From positions 28,726 through 92,725 of the forward strand of contig NZAC01000038.1 of the NCBI GenBank assembly GCA_002686085.1: DNA of 64,000 nucleotides, in the 5' to 3' direction. The notes under the pieces are model-generated. The model was given only the letters and a program-made list of their open reading frames with translations. It ran no database searches and was not told where the DNA came from. The stretch comes from Roseibacillus sp. Lineage in GTDB: Bacteria > Verrucomicrobiota > Verrucomicrobiia > Verrucomicrobiales > Akkermansiaceae. Position 1 is the first letter of the stretch. Each line of letters begins with the position of its first letter. Of this stretch, positions 63,478 to 64,000 are shown piece by piece. Made by a program: the position numbers and the translations under genes.

Positions 63478-64000
63478 TCAGGCTCCCGCTTCCGCTTCTC
63501 CGTCAAGCTCTCCTCCATGGCTCAGGATGAACTGCAGGTCTTCAAGTGCCAGGTTGCTGGCAAAACCCTCATCCCCTAGCACATTGGTCACCAATGCCGT
63601 CTTTTGGTGCTGCAGCACCCGGATCTTCTCCTCAACTGAATCCTTGGTAAGAAGCCGATAGGCAATGACCTTGTTTTTCTGTCCAATACGGTGAGTCCGG
63701 TCAATTGCCTGATTCTCCACCGCCGGGTTCCACCATGGGTCATATAGGATTACATAGGATGCTGAGGTCAGGTTAAGACCTGAACCCCCTGCTTTCAGCG
63801 AGAGAAGAAAGACAGACGGATCCTTACTTGTCTGAAATTTTTCAATCTCTCCCTTCCTGTCCTTGGTTTGACCGGTCAAATAATTGAAAGGGCGACTGTC
63901 TACCTCTAATTGAGTTCTAATAATCTCCAGCATCGACACGAATTGAGAGAAGACTAGAACCTTGTGGCCTTCCTCACGAAGCTGATCGAGAAGATAAAAA
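63478..64000 (-). CDS. SNF2-family helicase, C-terminal part (truncated by window end)
   Basis: The frame is open to the window edge, so the N-terminus lies outside. The C-terminal RecA-like lobe is visible: HKVLVFSQFVSMLEII (motif IV), LTGQTKDR, SVFLLSLKAGGSGLNLTSA (motif V) and DPWWNPAVENQAIDRTHRIGQ (motif VI with arginine finger). SNF2 enzymes move or remodel proteins on DNA using ATP and do not unwind. In bacteria they often assist RNA polymerase or repair. No other domain is seen in this part. Confidence 0.9.
   Translation of the reverse strand, partial: FYLLDQLREEGHKVLVFSQFVSMLEIIRTQLEVDSRPFNYLTGQTKDRKGEIEKFQTSKDPSVFLLSLKAGGSGLNLTSASYVILYDPWWNPAVENQAIDRTHRIGQKNKVIAYRLLTKDSVEEKIRVLQHQKTALVTNVLGDEGFASNLALEDLQFILSHGGELDGEAEAGA

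Noticed and set aside
1..64000. CRISPR arrays, insertion sequences, prophage or rRNA/tRNA genes
   Set aside because: No regularly spaced repeats, transposase or integrase genes, phage structural genes or tRNA-like folds were seen in the gaps.

Overview
The window most likely comes from a member of the Verrucomicrobiota (PVC superphylum). The evidence is a set of families typical of that group. These include a giant secreted protein with planctomycete-type cytochrome, DUF1549 and DUF1553 domains next to a DUF1501 protein. There is also a secreted ThuA-like protein, a cytochrome/LRR protein, a Ser/Thr kinase with WD40 repeats divergent from an ECF sigma factor, a secreted protein of DP-x-x-A-x-x-W repeats, and a bat operon with fused members. 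Genes are dense on both strands. I see no tRNA, rRNA, insertion sequence, prophage or CRISPR array, so this reads as ordinary chromosome.

Layout. 1-515 is the end of a TPR-like gene and 583-1662 a class V aminotransferase. 1715-3887 is an oppositely directed nadK-pepP pair. 4275-4691 is a glycine-rich RRM RNA-binding protein. 4787-12731 is a moxR/bat operon in which BatB carries a TPR tail and BatD is fused to a BatE-like TPR-SH3 module, followed by a LysM protein. 14025-20632 is a tetR-tolC-mfp-rnd efflux operon with a palindrome in front of tetR. 20830-26416 holds a DNA methyltransferase, an Hsp33-like redox chaperone, a PatB/MalY lyase, a GNAT enzyme, a secreted caspase-like protein, bioB and an L,D-transpeptidase. 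26519-28082 is rpoA-rplQ, detached from other ribosomal protein genes. 28668-30690 is a pair of HtrA-like proteins, one intact and one a rearranged pseudoprotease. 30902-36345 holds a thiol-type methyltransferase, two TPM-like proteins, an aldo/keto reductase lacking its lysine, and a DUF432-MscS pair. 36409-39419 is guaB-guaA. 39680-42324 holds rpoN, preceded by a near-consensus sigma-54 promoter, and an Mrp/ApbC ATPase. 42400-49044 is the DUF1501/DUF1553 pair.

49331-53446 is the most interesting accessory region. It is a four-gene operon with a membrane-anchored protein of unknown family, a MacB-type ABC ATPase, an FtsX/MacB-type permease and a ZnuA-like lipoprotein. The permease and the binding protein belong to transporter classes that normally do not work together. 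Histidine clusters occur in three of the four proteins (all but the ATPase). The binding protein lacks most canonical ZnuA ligands. I infer a metal-handling (perhaps zinc) ABC system of non-classical type.

The end of the window (53557-64000) holds ThuA, a complete aldo/keto reductase, a secreted HExxH protein, the kinase/sigma pair with a 31-bp inverted repeat between them, a repeat protein, a cytochrome-LRR protein and the C-terminal end of a SNF2 helicase. All functional calls rest on motifs read by eye; no database search was run.
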